From the NCBI RefSeq assembly GCF_000153205.1, contig NZ_CH672427.1:3278596-3342595 (forward strand): a stretch of DNA of 64,000 nt, read 5' to 3'. This document shows, piece after piece, positions 16,727 to 27,152 of this stretch. The translations under genes and the position numbers were made by a program. Position 1 is the stretch's first letter. Every line of letters starts with the position of its first letter. The notes beneath the pieces were generated by a model. The model was not told the origin of the DNA, did no database searches, and was given only the letters and a program-made list of their open reading frames with translations. Source of the stretch: Nitrococcus mobilis Nb-231 (lineage in GTDB: Bacteria; Pseudomonadota; Gammaproteobacteria; Nitrococcales; Nitrococcaceae).

Positions 16727-19700
16727 CCACTATTGGCGATATCTTCGACATCCCCGATGGCGTTCATCAGGGCGACTTCGTGTTGCGCCTGACCGAGGGG
16801 CTGCGAAGCGATCGGCGCAGGCAGACCTTGCGGCAATACGTCGTAACGCCGCAACTGGTGCGCTGCTTCGACCAGGCGCTGGCGCTGATCGGCGGCGCGG
16901 TGACCGGCAACAGCTCCAAGGGTGCGTACCTGCACGGCAGCTTCGGCAGCGGCAAGAGCCATTTCATGGCGGTGCTGGATCTGATCCTGGAAGGCGACGC
17001 CGACGCCCGCGCGATCCCCGAGCTGGCCTCGGTCGTTAGCAAACACAACCGCTGGTGGCAGGGCGGAAAGTTTCTGGTGGTGCCGTTTCACATGATCGGC
17101 GCCGAAAGCATGGAGTCGGCGATTCTTGGCGGCTACGCGGCCCATGTGCGCCAACATCATCCGGATGCGCCCACGCCCGGCTTTTACCGCAGCGAAGGCT
17201 TGCTCGCCGATGCCTCACGCCTGCGCGAGCAAATGGGCGCTGAGCGTTTCTTTGCCGCTCTGGCCGGCAACGACGCCGGCGGCGGTTGGGGCGCGATCGG
17301 CAGCGGCTGGGATGCCGACAGCTACGCCGTCGCAGCCAAAGCGCCGCCGGAGGATATCGAGCACCAGCGTTTGGTCGGCGATCTGGTGGATGCGTTCTTC
17401 GCCCATCTGAGAAGCGACACCGGCGCCGGCGACTACGTCAGCCTGGACCGCGGCCTGGCGGTCCTGTCGCGCCATGCGCAAAGCCTGGGCTATACCGCGG
17501 TGGTGCTGTTCCTGGATGAGCTGATCCTGTGGCTTGCCAGCCATTCGCAGGACCAGGCCTTTCTCAATCGCGAGGGCCAGAAAGTCTCCAAGCTGGTCGA
17601 GGCCGGCGAGGCCGGCCGGCCGATCCCGATCGTGAGCTTCATTGCCCGTCAGCGCGACCTGCGCGAGCTGGTGGGTAAGGCCGTGCCCGGCGCCCAGCAA
17701 CTGGCGTTCGCCGACGTGCTGCAATGGTGGGAGGCGCGTTTCGACAAGATCGTGCTGGAAGACCGCAACCTGCCGGCGATCATCGAGCGGCGCCTGTTGC
17801 AGGTGCAGGGCCCGGAGCAGAAACGCCGGCTGCACGAAGCTTTCGAACAGACCGCGCGCGTGCGCCGGGAGGTGCTCGACATCCTGCTGACCCACGAGGG
17901 CGACAAGCGGATGTTCGAGCAAGTGTACCCGCTCAGCCCGGCGCTGGTGCAGGCGCTGGTGGCGTTGTCCAGCCTGCTGCAGCGCGAACGCACCGCGCTC
18001 AAGCTGATGCTGCAACTGCTGGTGAGCAACCGCGACAGCCTCACCCTGGGCGATGTGATCCCGGTGGGGGATCTGTTCGACGTGATCATCGACGGCGACG
18101 AGCCGTTCACGCCGGCGATCAAGAACCTGTTCGACCGCGCGCGCGAGGTGTGGACGCGCAAGCTCGCGCCGCTGCTGGAGGCCGAGCATGGCGTGTCCGA
18201 CCAAGCCATCCATGAGGGCACGGCCGCCCCCGAGATCACCCGCCGCTACCGTGCCCATGCGGGCCTGCTCAAGACCTTGCTGCTCTCGGCGCTGGCCCCG
18301 GACGTGGAGGCGCTGCGCAATCTCACGCCCCTGCGGCTGGCCGCTCTCAATCACGGCACCATCCGCTCGCCGCTGCCCAACGCCGAGGCGACCACGGTGC
18401 TGGCTAAGATGCGCGAATGGGCCAGCCATGCCGGCGAGATCCAGATCAGTCCCGACGCCGCCAACCCGCTGATCAGCCTGCAGCTCAGCGGCGTGGACGT
18501 GGAGGGCGTGCTGGAGAACGCGCGCAGCATCGATAACTCTGGCAATCGCGTGCGCACCGTCAAGGAGCTGCTGTTCTCCGATATCGGCATCGACACCCAA
18601 ACCACCACCATGCTGGCGCCGGAATACGCCTGGCAGTGGCGCGGCACGCCGCGCCGCACCGAAATCCTGCTACATAATGTGCGCCAATGCTCGGACGACA
18701 ACTTCCGCCCGGGCGACGATGTATGGCGAGTGGTGCTCGATTACCCCTTCGACGAGGACGAACACTGCACCCCCGCCGATGATCGCGCCCGCGTTGACAC
18801 CTTCCGCGAACGCGGCGAATCGGTACGCACGCTGGTGTGGCTGCCTTCGTTCTTCAACGAACGCGCGATGAGCGATTTGGGGCGGCTGGGTGTGCTGAAC
18901 CATGTGCTGTCAGGCAACCGGCTGGAGGAATACGGCGCGCACCTGCAGCCGGCGGAACGATCCGAAGCGCGCGCCACGCTGAAAAACCAACGCGATCAGC
19001 TCGAGCAGCGCGTGCGTGATGCGCTCAAGCAAGCCTACGGCATCGCCCAGGGCATGGATTCAGCCATCCATACCACGCATTCACTCGATGAGCATTTCCA
19101 GTCGCTGTATGGTGGCCTGCGCCTGCAACCGCCGCCTGGCGGCAGCTTCAAGCAGAGCCTGGAGCATCTGCTGGATCAGGCTCTGGACGGCCAGTACCCG
19201 GCGCATCCGAAGTTCGAGATCGAGGTGAAGCGCGGCGGCCTGCGCCGGGCCTGGGGCGTGCTGGAGAAGGCCGTGGACTCGCCCGACGGCCGCTACGGCA
19301 TGGAGCGTAGCCAGCGTGACGAGATCCGCCGCATCGTACAGCCTTTGAAATTGGCCGATTGCGGTGAAGGACACCTGGCGCTGAGCGACCACTGGCGCAA
19401 TCACATCGAGCGTTTGATGGCGGGCAAGGGCGTTGCTACCCCGACTGTGCGGCAGCTGCGCGAGTGGCTTGACGAACCGCGCCCAATGGGCCTTCAGGAC
19501 GATATCGCCGACCTGGTGATACTGACCTGGGCGGCGCAGACCGGGCGCAGCTTTTTCCTGCACAATAGCCCGCTACCGGGCCAGATCGGCAACCTGAATC
19601 GCGAATGCGAGCTGCGCGAACAAACGCTGCCGCCCGAGGACCGATGGCGCTGCGCCGTGCAGCGCGCCGCTGAGATCTTCGGCGAGGCCGGCAGCGGTGC

Positions 19701-20391
19701 CGGGCGCAACGCCGGCAACGTGGCGACGCTGGCGCAGGCGCTGGAGGCGCACGCCAAGGAACGTTTGGCGGCGTTACGCGACTATCAGCGGGCGCTGGAA
19801 AAACGCCTGCGTGACTGGGAAATGGGTAGCGCCGGCGCGCGCGCGCTGACCGCGGCGGCGAGTCTCGACCTGGCGGTGGCATTGACCGAGGGGGATTCGT
19901 CCAATCGAATCAGCGCCCTGGCCGCCGCGCGCATCGAGACCTCGGCCGCCGCCATGGGCACGATTATGGCCCGCGCGCCGGCATTAGCGCAGACGCTGCG
20001 CTCCCCGCAATGGGATGTGATCGACCTGATCCGACGGCGCGCTGACAAAGACACGAAAGTCAGCGCGATCGTCGACACGATGCGTGCCGCCCTCGGCGCC
20101 GACGAGCACGTCACCGCGTTGGAGCAGCAACTGGGCGCCCAGCATCGGCTGGCGCTGCAGTCGATGGAGCAACCGACGACGCCCACGCCCTTGCCGCCAA
20201 CACCCGTTACACCAACGCCCAAGACCCCGGCGCCGGGTACCCGTCAGGTATGCCGCAACGCGGCTGCAATCGGCGGCATCCGGGAAGCGCTGCGCGAGGT
20301 GGAGCAGGCGTTGGCCGACGATCCGGAGCTGCGTGCGGACATCGATTGCCGGCTCTATCATCCGCAGGCAAGCACCGAGTCGAAGTCGTGA
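16723..20391 (+). CDS. pglY: BREX-2 system P-loop ATPase PglY
   Basis: Large ATPase of type 2 BREX, the counterpart of BrxC in type 1 systems. The 1222-residue protein has a Walker A loop GSFGSGKSHFM (about residues 71-81) and a likely Walker B strand AVVLFLDELILWL (about 263). Long helical segments follow, and a low-complexity Pro/Thr linker (about 1150-1175) precedes a small C-terminal domain. It starts at an ATG overlapping the vapC stop and ends in a GTGA overlap with pglZ. Its exact role is unknown in the field; it is essential in Pgl systems. Confidence 0.88.
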   Translation: MTTIGDIFDIPDGVHQGDFVLRLTEGLRSDRRRQTLRQYVVTPQLVRCFDQALALIGGAVTGNSSKGAYLHGSFGSGKSHFMAVLDLILEGDADARAIPELASVVSKHNRWWQGGKFLVVPFHMIGAESMESAILGGYAAHVRQHHPDAPTPGFYRSEGLLADASRLREQMGAERFFAALAGNDAGGGWGAIGSGWDADSYAVAAKAPPEDIEHQRLVGDLVDAFFAHLRSDTGAGDYVSLDRGLAVLSRHAQSLGYTAVVLFLDELILWLASHSQDQAFLNREGQKVSKLVEAGEAGRPIPIVSFIARQRDLRELVGKAVPGAQQLAFADVLQWWEARFDKIVLEDRNLPAIIERRLLQVQGPEQKRRLHEAFEQTARVRREVLDILLTHEGDKRMFEQVYPLSPALVQALVALSSLLQRERTALKLMLQLLVSNRDSLTLGDVIPVGDLFDVIIDGDEPFTPAIKNLFDRAREVWTRKLAPLLEAEHGVSDQAIHEGTAAPEITRRYRAHAGLLKTLLLSALAPDVEALRNLTPLRLAALNHGTIRSPLPNAEATTVLAKMREWASHAGEIQISPDAANPLISLQLSGVDVEGVLENARSIDNSGNRVRTVKELLFSDIGIDTQTTTMLAPEYAWQWRGTPRRTEILLHNVRQCSDDNFRPGDDVWRVVLDYPFDEDEHCTPADDRARVDTFRERGESVRTLVWLPSFFNERAMSDLGRLGVLNHVLSGNRLEEYGAHLQPAERSEARATLKNQRDQLEQRVRDALKQAYGIAQGMDSAIHTTHSLDEHFQSLYGGLRLQPPPGGSFKQSLEHLLDQALDGQYPAHPKFEIEVKRGGLRRAWGVLEKAVDSPDGRYGMERSQRDEIRRIVQPLKLADCGEGHLALSDHWRNHIERLMAGKGVATPTVRQLREWLDEPRPMGLQDDIADLVILTWAAQTGRSFFLHNSPLPGQIGNLNRECELREQTLPPEDRWRCAVQRAAEIFGEAGSGAGRNAGNVATLAQALEAHAKERLAALRDYQRALEKRLRDWEMGSAGARALTAAASLDLAVALTEGDSSNRISALAAARIETSAAAMGTIMARAPALAQTLRSPQWDVIDLIRRRADKDTKVSAIVDTMRAALGADEHVTALEQQLGAQHRLALQSMEQPTTPTPLPPTPVTPTPKTPAPGTRQVCRNAAAIGGIREALREVEQALADDPELRADIDCRLYHPQASTESKS

Positions 20392-22982
20392 GCCTGACGC
20401 CGACGCAATTGGCAACGCATGCCGCCAAGGCCCTACAGCAGGCCACCGGCCCCGTCACTCTGGCGTACCACTGGCCGCAGCCCTGGAACGGCGGGGATAG
20501 CATCGTGGTCGATGGCCAAACGTTGCCGCTGCGCCATTGCGTATCGCCGCTGGAAATCCGTGAAGCGCTGGCTGAAGCCAGCGATGTGTCACGCGTGCTG
20601 CTGGTATCGCAGCAGGAAACCGGGCTGGGGCAGGACGTGCTTGCTCGAGTGTTCCGTCATCGCTTGCTGCACGTGGACCGCTGGCAACTGGTGCAGGAGA
20701 TCTACGGCGTGTGCCAGATCGACCCGCGCCTGTTCGGCATGACCTGGCTGCCGGACGCGCTGCTCGCCGCCGCACCGGCGCGCCGTACCACAGCCGCTGC
20801 CGCGCTGACGCTCGACGAGGCCATGAGCACGTGTCTTGCGCCGGTGCTGGGCACCGGCGCTGCCCAAATTGATCTGGAAAGACTGCTGCACGCCTGTGAG
20901 GACAGCGGCCAACGTTGGGCCGAGCTGGGCGCCGAAGCGCGCGAGCAATTTCGCCACTTTTTGGTGAATCGACTCGGGGCGCTGGCCGACGCCTTGCTGC
21001 GCACGCTGGATGCCGGCAACGGTCACGCCGCGCTCGGCATCGGCCTCGCCTGCGAGGTGCTGTACTCGCCCCATGCCGCGCAGCAACTGGGGCTGCGCGA
21101 TGCGCGGGTACGGCTGGAACAGCGTCTCGATGGCTTGCGTCTTAAGGACGACGCCGGCCGGCAGTGGGCCGAACTGTCGCAACGGGCCATACTGCAGCGC
21201 GATACGCTGCAGCGGCAGGAGGATTTCCGGTTGGCGATGGAGCTGCTCGAGTGGCTCGGCGCGGCCGACTTCATCGGCTTGAGCTCCCTGCTTCCGCAAG
21301 CATTGGACCGACGCCTGGCGGACCTGGGAAAGGCCGTGACGAGCTTCATGCGTTCACCCGCCACCTTGCCTGATGTCGAAGCGGCCTCTCAGCGGGTGTT
21401 GGATCATCGGCTGCCGCCGGCCGACCACCCGGGTCCGGAATGCGCGCGCATGCTCGCCCGGCTGTGCCGTTACGAAGCCAGCCTGTCCACGGCCGAACCG
21501 GCTGCGGATCCGGTTGCGGACTACCTCACCCACGGCGCCTGGGAGGATTGGGTGCGCCGATCGCTGCGCGGCGCGCGCCCGGAGGCATTGGCACGGGCGG
21601 TAGCACGCCTGCTTGACCGCGTCTCCCAACGCCGCACGAGCGGCGACCGTGCATTCGCCGAAAAGCTGGCGCAGGCCACGGCTGCCGACGAAACGCCCCG
21701 CGCTCTGTTGCCGATCGAATCGGCATTGTCTTTTGTGGTAGCGCCGCTGGCGCAACATAACCCCGTGGTATTGGTCGTGCTGGACGGAATGAGCCAGGAC
21801 GTTTACCTGGCCATTGCCGAGACGATGGCCCATCGCGGCTGGTGCGCTTGGAGCCGACCCAGGCAACCACGCGCGCTGTTGGCCACCATTCCATCGGTGA
21901 CCGAATGCAGTCGCGCCAGCCTGCTTGCCGGCCGCCTTGCGCGTGGTGGCGCCGCGCAGGAAAGGCAGGCTTTCGCCAGGCACGAGGATTTGCGCCAGGC
22001 CTCACGCGCCGGTAAGCCGCCTCTGCTATTGCACAAAGCGGGACTGGAGCAAAGCCATCAGCTGAGCGCTGCGGCGGTGGAAGCCCTGAGTGATCCCGAG
22101 CAGCGTATCGTGGCTGTGGTGATCAATGCCATCGATGACGCCCTGGCCAAGTCCGAGCAAGTGCGCATCGATTGGACGCTGGAATCGATCCCGCTGCTCG
22201 CCGCGGTATTGGAGCAGGCGCGGCGCGGCGGGCGAACGGTCGTACTGACCGCCGATCACGGCCATGTGCTGGAGCGTCAGAGCACGCTGCGTGGCAACGG
22301 TGAGGGTGAGCGCTGGCGACGTCCCGGCAACCCTCCCGAAGACGGTGAGATCCTCATGTCCGGCCCGCGTGTTAGCACCTTGATGGGTGAGCCGCTGGTG
22401 GCTCCGTGGTCGGAACAGATCCGCTATGGCGTAAAGAAGAACGGCTATCACGGCGGTGTGGCCCGGCAGGAGATGCTGGTGCCGTTGGGCCTGTGGACAG
22501 CGGATGCGGCGCCGCCGCGCAGCGACGCGGACGAGCTGGTTGCCGCCGTCCCGATGGCACCTGAGTGGTGGAATGCGACAGACGATGGCGCCACCGCCGC
22601 GCCGCCGCGTCCAGCCAAACGGCGTGGGCGCTGCGTAAGGCCACCAATCGATGACCTGTTCGCCACCTCGGCACCCAGCGCCTGGTTGGATGATCTTCTG
22701 CAAAGCCCGCAGCTCGCCAGGCAGCGCCAACGCGCCGGGCGCATGGCGTTACAGGAGGCGCGTTTATGCGCGCTGTTGACATACCTCGATGAGCACGGCG
22801 GTCGCGCCGGCATCGATCAACTGGCCGCGGCGATCGAGCAACCGCGATTGCGCATGCGCGGCATCGTCTCAGCGATGGAACGCATGCTCAACATCGATGG
22901 CTTCCCGGTGATCACGCTTGAGCAAGGCAGCGGTACGGTGCTGCTGGATATCGAGCTGTTGAAAAAGCAATTTCTGGCATGA
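20388..22982 (+). CDS. pglZ: BREX-2 phosphatase-fold protein PglZ
   Basis: PglZ is the alkaline-phosphatase-superfamily protein shared by all BREX types. In this 864-residue protein the metal-site motifs are VVLDGMSQDVYL (about residue 463, following the beta-strand PVVLV) and TADHGHVLE (about 621). I place the start at the GTG at 20388, overlapping the pglY stop by 4 bp; a longer in-frame ORF begins at 20250 but would overlap pglY by 140 bp and its extra residues look like an out-of-frame translation. The 3' end overlaps brxD (ATGA). Confidence 0.9.
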   Translation: MSLTPTQLATHAAKALQQATGPVTLAYHWPQPWNGGDSIVVDGQTLPLRHCVSPLEIREALAEASDVSRVLLVSQQETGLGQDVLARVFRHRLLHVDRWQLVQEIYGVCQIDPRLFGMTWLPDALLAAAPARRTTAAAALTLDEAMSTCLAPVLGTGAAQIDLERLLHACEDSGQRWAELGAEAREQFRHFLVNRLGALADALLRTLDAGNGHAALGIGLACEVLYSPHAAQQLGLRDARVRLEQRLDGLRLKDDAGRQWAELSQRAILQRDTLQRQEDFRLAMELLEWLGAADFIGLSSLLPQALDRRLADLGKAVTSFMRSPATLPDVEAASQRVLDHRLPPADHPGPECARMLARLCRYEASLSTAEPAADPVADYLTHGAWEDWVRRSLRGARPEALARAVARLLDRVSQRRTSGDRAFAEKLAQATAADETPRALLPIESALSFVVAPLAQHNPVVLVVLDGMSQDVYLAIAETMAHRGWCAWSRPRQPRALLATIPSVTECSRASLLAGRLARGGAAQERQAFARHEDLRQASRAGKPPLLLHKAGLEQSHQLSAAAVEALSDPEQRIVAVVINAIDDALAKSEQVRIDWTLESIPLLAAVLEQARRGGRTVVLTADHGHVLERQSTLRGNGEGERWRRPGNPPEDGEILMSGPRVSTLMGEPLVAPWSEQIRYGVKKNGYHGGVARQEMLVPLGLWTADAAPPRSDADELVAAVPMAPEWWNATDDGATAAPPRPAKRRGRCVRPPIDDLFATSAPSAWLDDLLQSPQLARQRQRAGRMALQEARLCALLTYLDEHGGRAGIDQLAAAIEQPRLRMRGIVSAMERMLNIDGFPVITLEQGSGTVLLDIELLKKQFLA

Positions 22983-24286
22983 CAACGCTCTCTCCAGCCC
23001 GCGCCGACGAAATCCTCGACGCGTTGCGACGCGGCACGGTGCCGGAATCCGCGCTGGAGGCATTTGCGGTCGGATTGGACCGGTACCGCGAGACTCTGCA
23101 TGCGGAACTTCAGCAGTGCACGACCGGACGCGGGCGTTTCAAGGCGGTGCGCGGCGAGTACGGCACCGGGAAGACCTTCTTCGCCCGTTGGTTTCAGGGG
23201 CTGGCCCGCAGCGAGAGCTTCGCCACCTCCGAGGTGCAGATCTCCGAGACGGAAACGCCGCTGCATCGCTTGGAAACAGTCTATCGGCGCCTGACCGAGC
23301 ATCTTACTTCGGCCGAATCCCAACGCGGTGCCCTGCGCTCGACCATCGACGGCTGGTTTTATGCACTAGAAGAGGAAGTGGTCGGCCGGCAGGGTGACTG
23401 TTCCGAACAAGCGCTGCTCGACGGCACCGAGGCATTGATGCGCGAACGGTTGCGCACGATCGAGCGACGGGCGCCTGCATTCGGCGCGTGCCTGCGCGGC
23501 TACCGCACGGCTACTGCGGAGGGCAACGAGGAACTGGCTACCGGACTAATCGCGTGGATGTCAGGGCAACCCAATGTGGCTGCCGCGATCAAACGCGCAG
23601 CCGGCATCAAAGGTGAGATCGACCATTTCGGCGCGCTCGGTTTCCTGCAGGGCCTGCTACTGATCTTGCGCGATAACGGCTTTGCCGGCCTGGTGCTGGT
23701 GCTCGACGAGGTGGAGACGTTGCAGCGCGTACGCGGCGATGTGCGCGAGAAGAGTCTCAACGCGCTGCGCCAGTTCATGGACGAAATCGACGCCGGACGT
23801 TTCCCGGGTCTGTATTTGATGATTACCGGAACGCCCGCGTTCTTCGATGGCCCGCAGGGTGTGCAGCGCCTGCCGCCGCTGGCGCAGCGCCTGCATGTGG
23901 AGTTCGGCCGGAACGCGCGGTTCGATAATCCACGCGCGGCGCAGATCCGTTTGCAGGCGTTCGACTTCGACCGTCTGGTGGAGGTGGGGCAGAATGTGCG
24001 GCGGGTATTTGCCGCGCGCTGCGCCGATCCGGAGCGCCTGTTGCGCACGGCCGACGACACCTTGCTGGGCGATCTGGCCGCGACGGTCACGGGCAAGCTC
24101 GGCGGCAAGGTCGGCGTCGCACCACGGATCTTCCTCAAGAAGCTGGTCGCGGAGGTGCTGGACCGTATCGACCAGTTTCCGGACTTCGACCCGCGCCGGG
24201 ATTACGACCTGAGCATCGCAGCGACCGAGCTGACGCGTGACGAGCAGCGCGTATTGTCGCCCAACGACATCGAGCTGGATCTGTGA
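22979..24286 (+). CDS. brxD: BREX ATP-binding protein BrxD
   Basis: 435-residue AAA-type ATPase found in type 2 (and related) BREX loci. Walker A is GEYGTGKTFFAR (about residues 57-68), Walker B is LVLVLDEVETL (about 237), and sensor-like YLMITGTPAFF lies near 280. It usually neighbours the Lhr-like helicase BrxHI, as here. Starts in a 4-bp overlap with pglZ and ends in a GTGA overlap with the helicase gene. Confidence 0.88.
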   Translation: MTTLSPARADEILDALRRGTVPESALEAFAVGLDRYRETLHAELQQCTTGRGRFKAVRGEYGTGKTFFARWFQGLARSESFATSEVQISETETPLHRLETVYRRLTEHLTSAESQRGALRSTIDGWFYALEEEVVGRQGDCSEQALLDGTEALMRERLRTIERRAPAFGACLRGYRTATAEGNEELATGLIAWMSGQPNVAAAIKRAAGIKGEIDHFGALGFLQGLLLILRDNGFAGLVLVLDEVETLQRVRGDVREKSLNALRQFMDEIDAGRFPGLYLMITGTPAFFDGPQGVQRLPPLAQRLHVEFGRNARFDNPRAAQIRLQAFDFDRLVEVGQNVRRVFAARCADPERLLRTADDTLLGDLAATVTGKLGGKVGVAPRIFLKKLVAEVLDRIDQFPDFDPRRDYDLSIAATELTRDEQRVLSPNDIELDL

Positions 24287-26367
24287 AGGGTGGCGGCGCT
24301 GAGCGTGTCTCCGCCTTCGAGCGCCTGCACCCGGCGGTGCAGTATCACATCGTCAACTCGCTGGGCTGGCCGGCACTCCGGCCGCTGCAGGAGCGCAGCA
24401 TTGCCCCGGTATTGGACGGCCACCATGCGCTGTTGATCGCGCCAACCGCCGGCGGAAAAACCGAAGCGGCCATGCTGCCGGTGTTGTCGCGCATGTTAAG
24501 CGAGGAGTGGCGCGGCCTGTCAGTCCTGTATATCTGCCCGATCAAGGCACTGCTCAACAATCTCGAGGCGCGGTTATCCCGCCTGGCGCGTCTGCTGGGC
24601 CGCACGGTGCAACTGTGGCACGGGGATATCGGCCAGGGCGAGAAGAATCGCGCACAGCGTGAGCCTCCGGACATCCTGCTGACCACGCCCGAATCGCTGG
24701 AAGGCATCCTGATCGGTGGGCGGCGCGATCATCTTCGCCTTCTGGGCGGTGTGCGTTGCGTGGTAATCGATGAGCTCCACGCCTTCGCCGGCGACGACCG
24801 CGGTTGGCATCTGTTGGCCTTGCTGGAGCGCATTCATGCATTGCGCGGCCATGAGCCGCAGCGTATTGGCCTGTCCGCCACCGTCGGTGAACCTCACGCA
24901 CTGCTGAACTGGCTGGCCGCGCATTGTGCCGGGGAACGCAGCCTTGTGCGAGTTCAGGTACCGCCGACCGAGGTGGATTTGTGCGTGGATTACGCGGGTT
25001 CGTTGCGAAACGCCGCGATCCTGATCAGCCGTCTGCATCGCGGCGAGAAGCGGCTGGTATTTTGCGACAGCCGCAGCCGAGTCGAGGAGCTATCGATTGC
25101 ATTACGCGCGCTCGGCGTGGACGTGTTCGTCTCCCATGCCGCGCTGTCCGTTGACACCCGCCGCCAGGCCGAACAGGCCTTTGCCGAGCGGCAAAACTGT
25201 GTAATCGTTGCCACCAGCACACTGGAGCTTGGACTGGATGTGGGCGATCTCGATCGCGTCATCCAAATCGATGCACCTGGGTCGGTGGCGTCCTTCCTGC
25301 AACGATTGGGACGTACCGGTCGTCGCGCCGACAGCCGCAGGAACCTACTGTTCATCGCCACCCGCGACGCTGGTCTGCTGGAATCGCTGGCGATTGCGCA
25401 GCTGTTCGAGTCTGGCTTCGTAGAGCCGGTTGTCGGCCCGCCCATGCCTTGTCATTTGGTGGTGCAACAACTGTTCGCCATGCTGTTCCAGCATTCGCTG
25501 GAGCTGGAAGAGCGTGTGTTTACCACCACGCTACGCCGTATCCCCGGGTTTGCCGGATTGATCGATGCGCATTGGGACGAACTGCGCGAGCATCTGCTTG
25601 CCCGTGGCTTTCTGATCCGCAACGGGCTGCTGCTTGCCCTCGGCCCCAAGGCTGAGCGCGCGTTTCTCGGGCGCGGCTTGGCGGATCTGTGTGTTTCCTT
25701 TGACTCGCCGCAATTATTCACGGCGTTTCACGGTAACAAGTTACTCGGTCATGTCGATCCTCTTAGTCTGTCCTGGCGGCGCGATGGGCCTACGGTACTG
25801 GCGCTGGGCGGGCGCTCATGGCGCGTCGTTTCCACAGATTGGACGCGTGATCGCGTGTATGTGGAAGCGGCCGATGAGAAGGGTACCAGTCGTTGGCTCG
25901 GTGAATCGCGCGGTGTTTCTAGGGTTATCGCCGAGCAGGTAAGACGTATTCTTGCAGCACCGCCGGCGGATTCGACGCTGCTCACTAAGCGCTCATCCAG
26001 CCGCATCGCCGAGTTGTGTGCTGCCCAGGAAGACACGCTATCCCTGACCCCCCTTCGGCTCCAGGAGGGCGGCTTCGAATGGTGGACCTACGCAGGGTTG
26101 GCCGCCAATATTTTGTTGGCCGCGCGCATCGCCGCCGCTGGCGGCAGTTGCGGCGCCGTCGGCTCCTATAGCTTTCGGTTCAAAATAAGCGATGCGGCGG
26201 TGACGGCGCACGGCGGCTGGGACGCCATACGCAAGCTCACCCCCAGGCTGGAGCCTCTGGACCGGCAGCGCATCAAGTTCGCTGAGTTGCTCCCCCATGA
26301 TCTTTTGGCTGAGATGAGCTTGCGGCGAATCAATGCTAAATCCCGACCGCGCGGCGGCCTTTCATGA
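24283..26367 (+). CDS. brxHI: BREX Lhr-like DEAD/DEAH helicase BrxHI
   Basis: 694-residue superfamily 2 helicase and last gene of the BREX-2 operon. Motifs in order: APTAGGKTEAAM (I, about residue 52), TTPESLEG (Ib), VVIDELHAF (II, DEVH-like, about 160), LSATVGEP (III), then TSTLELGLDVGD and QRLGRTGRR (V-VI, about 310-345). The C-terminal part resembles Lhr-type helicases. The start is a GTG overlapping the brxD stop. No terminator hairpin with a T-run is evident in the 170 bp that follow before the convergent methyltransferase gene. Confidence 0.88.
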   Translation: MKGGGAERVSAFERLHPAVQYHIVNSLGWPALRPLQERSIAPVLDGHHALLIAPTAGGKTEAAMLPVLSRMLSEEWRGLSVLYICPIKALLNNLEARLSRLARLLGRTVQLWHGDIGQGEKNRAQREPPDILLTTPESLEGILIGGRRDHLRLLGGVRCVVIDELHAFAGDDRGWHLLALLERIHALRGHEPQRIGLSATVGEPHALLNWLAAHCAGERSLVRVQVPPTEVDLCVDYAGSLRNAAILISRLHRGEKRLVFCDSRSRVEELSIALRALGVDVFVSHAALSVDTRRQAEQAFAERQNCVIVATSTLELGLDVGDLDRVIQIDAPGSVASFLQRLGRTGRRADSRRNLLFIATRDAGLLESLAIAQLFESGFVEPVVGPPMPCHLVVQQLFAMLFQHSLELEERVFTTTLRRIPGFAGLIDAHWDELREHLLARGFLIRNGLLLALGPKAERAFLGRGLADLCVSFDSPQLFTAFHGNKLLGHVDPLSLSWRRDGPTVLALGGRSWRVVSTDWTRDRVYVEAADEKGTSRWLGESRGVSRVIAEQVRRILAAPPADSTLLTKRSSSRIAELCAAQEDTLSLTPLRLQEGGFEWWTYAGLAANILLAARIAAAGGSCGAVGSYSFRFKISDAAVTAHGGWDAIRKLTPRLEPLDRQRIKFAELLPHDLLAEMSLRRINAKSRPRGGLS

Positions 26368-26537
26368 TGTGTGTGGTCAAGGAGGCAAAGATCTGGAACC
26401 GGTAGGTGCCACTGTAGATTGTGATTGTCCCAAGTTCGACTCCGTCTCGCGAGCGCCGCAGCGGCGGGTGTGCCGGTCACGGCGTTTCGGCACCGAGACG
26501 GCAAGCCGCGCCTATGCCTGGGAAGGCTCCATGTGCC

Positions 26538-27152
26538 TTAGTTCGGGCGGGCGCGGCCTTCGTAGAGGAAGGCCATGGGCTTTGGTCCTTTCATATAACC
26601 GGTCTCGAGTTGAGCAATGGTGAAACCGGCTTGTTCAATAAGGTTTCGAATAGGCCGGTTCAGATGGCAACCGCCGCTGATCCTTTTCCAAATCGGAGTC
26701 AACCGATCTTGCCATTTCCTGACACGCTCCTCCGGCCCCAGCCCATGCTCCACGAACAGCAACTGTCCGCTCGGCGTGAGCACGCGGCGCATCTCGGTAA
26801 GGGCCGGTGCCGTTTCTGGAATGGTGCACAATGTCCACGTCGTCACCACCGTATCGATGCTGTTATCAGCAAGTGGGATCGACTCCGCCGAGCCTTCGAT
26901 AAGGGTCATCGGTATGGTTGATCGCTCGGCGGCATACCGCGCCATCGCGATCAGCCGTGGCGAGGGCTCCAGGCCCTGGATGTCGCGCACGCCGGCAGGG
27001 TAGAAGGGCAGATTCAGGCCGGAGCCGATGCCGATCTCCAGCACATGGCCCTGCGCCATGGCAATTACCCGTTGGCGATAAGGCACAAGGTAGCGATTGC
27101 GCATCGCCATGTGGCAAAGCCTTGGCAGAATCACATCGTAATAGAAGCCCAT
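26538..27152 (-). CDS. Class I SAM-dependent methyltransferase
   Basis: 204-residue UbiE/COQ5-like methyltransferase. The SAM-binding motif VLEIGIGSGLNLPFY is near residue 38, the acidic loop GLEPSPRLIAMA follows, and DNSIDTVVTTWTLCTIP is the post-II region. The substrate cannot be told from the sequence. It starts at an ATG with AAAGGA upstream and is convergent with brxHI. It lacks the NPPY/DPPY signature of DNA adenine methyltransferases, so it is probably not part of BREX but cargo of the same island. Confidence 0.85.
   Translation of the reverse strand: MGFYYDVILPRLCHMAMRNRYLVPYRQRVIAMAQGHVLEIGIGSGLNLPFYPAGVRDIQGLEPSPRLIAMARYAAERSTIPMTLIEGSAESIPLADNSIDTVVTTWTLCTIPETAPALTEMRRVLTPSGQLLFVEHGLGPEERVRKWQDRLTPIWKRISGGCHLNRPIRNLIEQAGFTIAQLETGYMKGPKPMAFLYEGRARPN

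Noticed and set aside
17215-18600. 461-codon open frame antisense to pglY
   Set aside because: Shadow of pglY; His/Gln/Leu-rich translation without a known domain.
20250-20387. N-terminal extension of pglZ
   Set aside because: It overlaps pglY by 140 bp and its translation is not PglZ-like; the GTG at 20388 fits the 4-bp overlap pattern of the operon.
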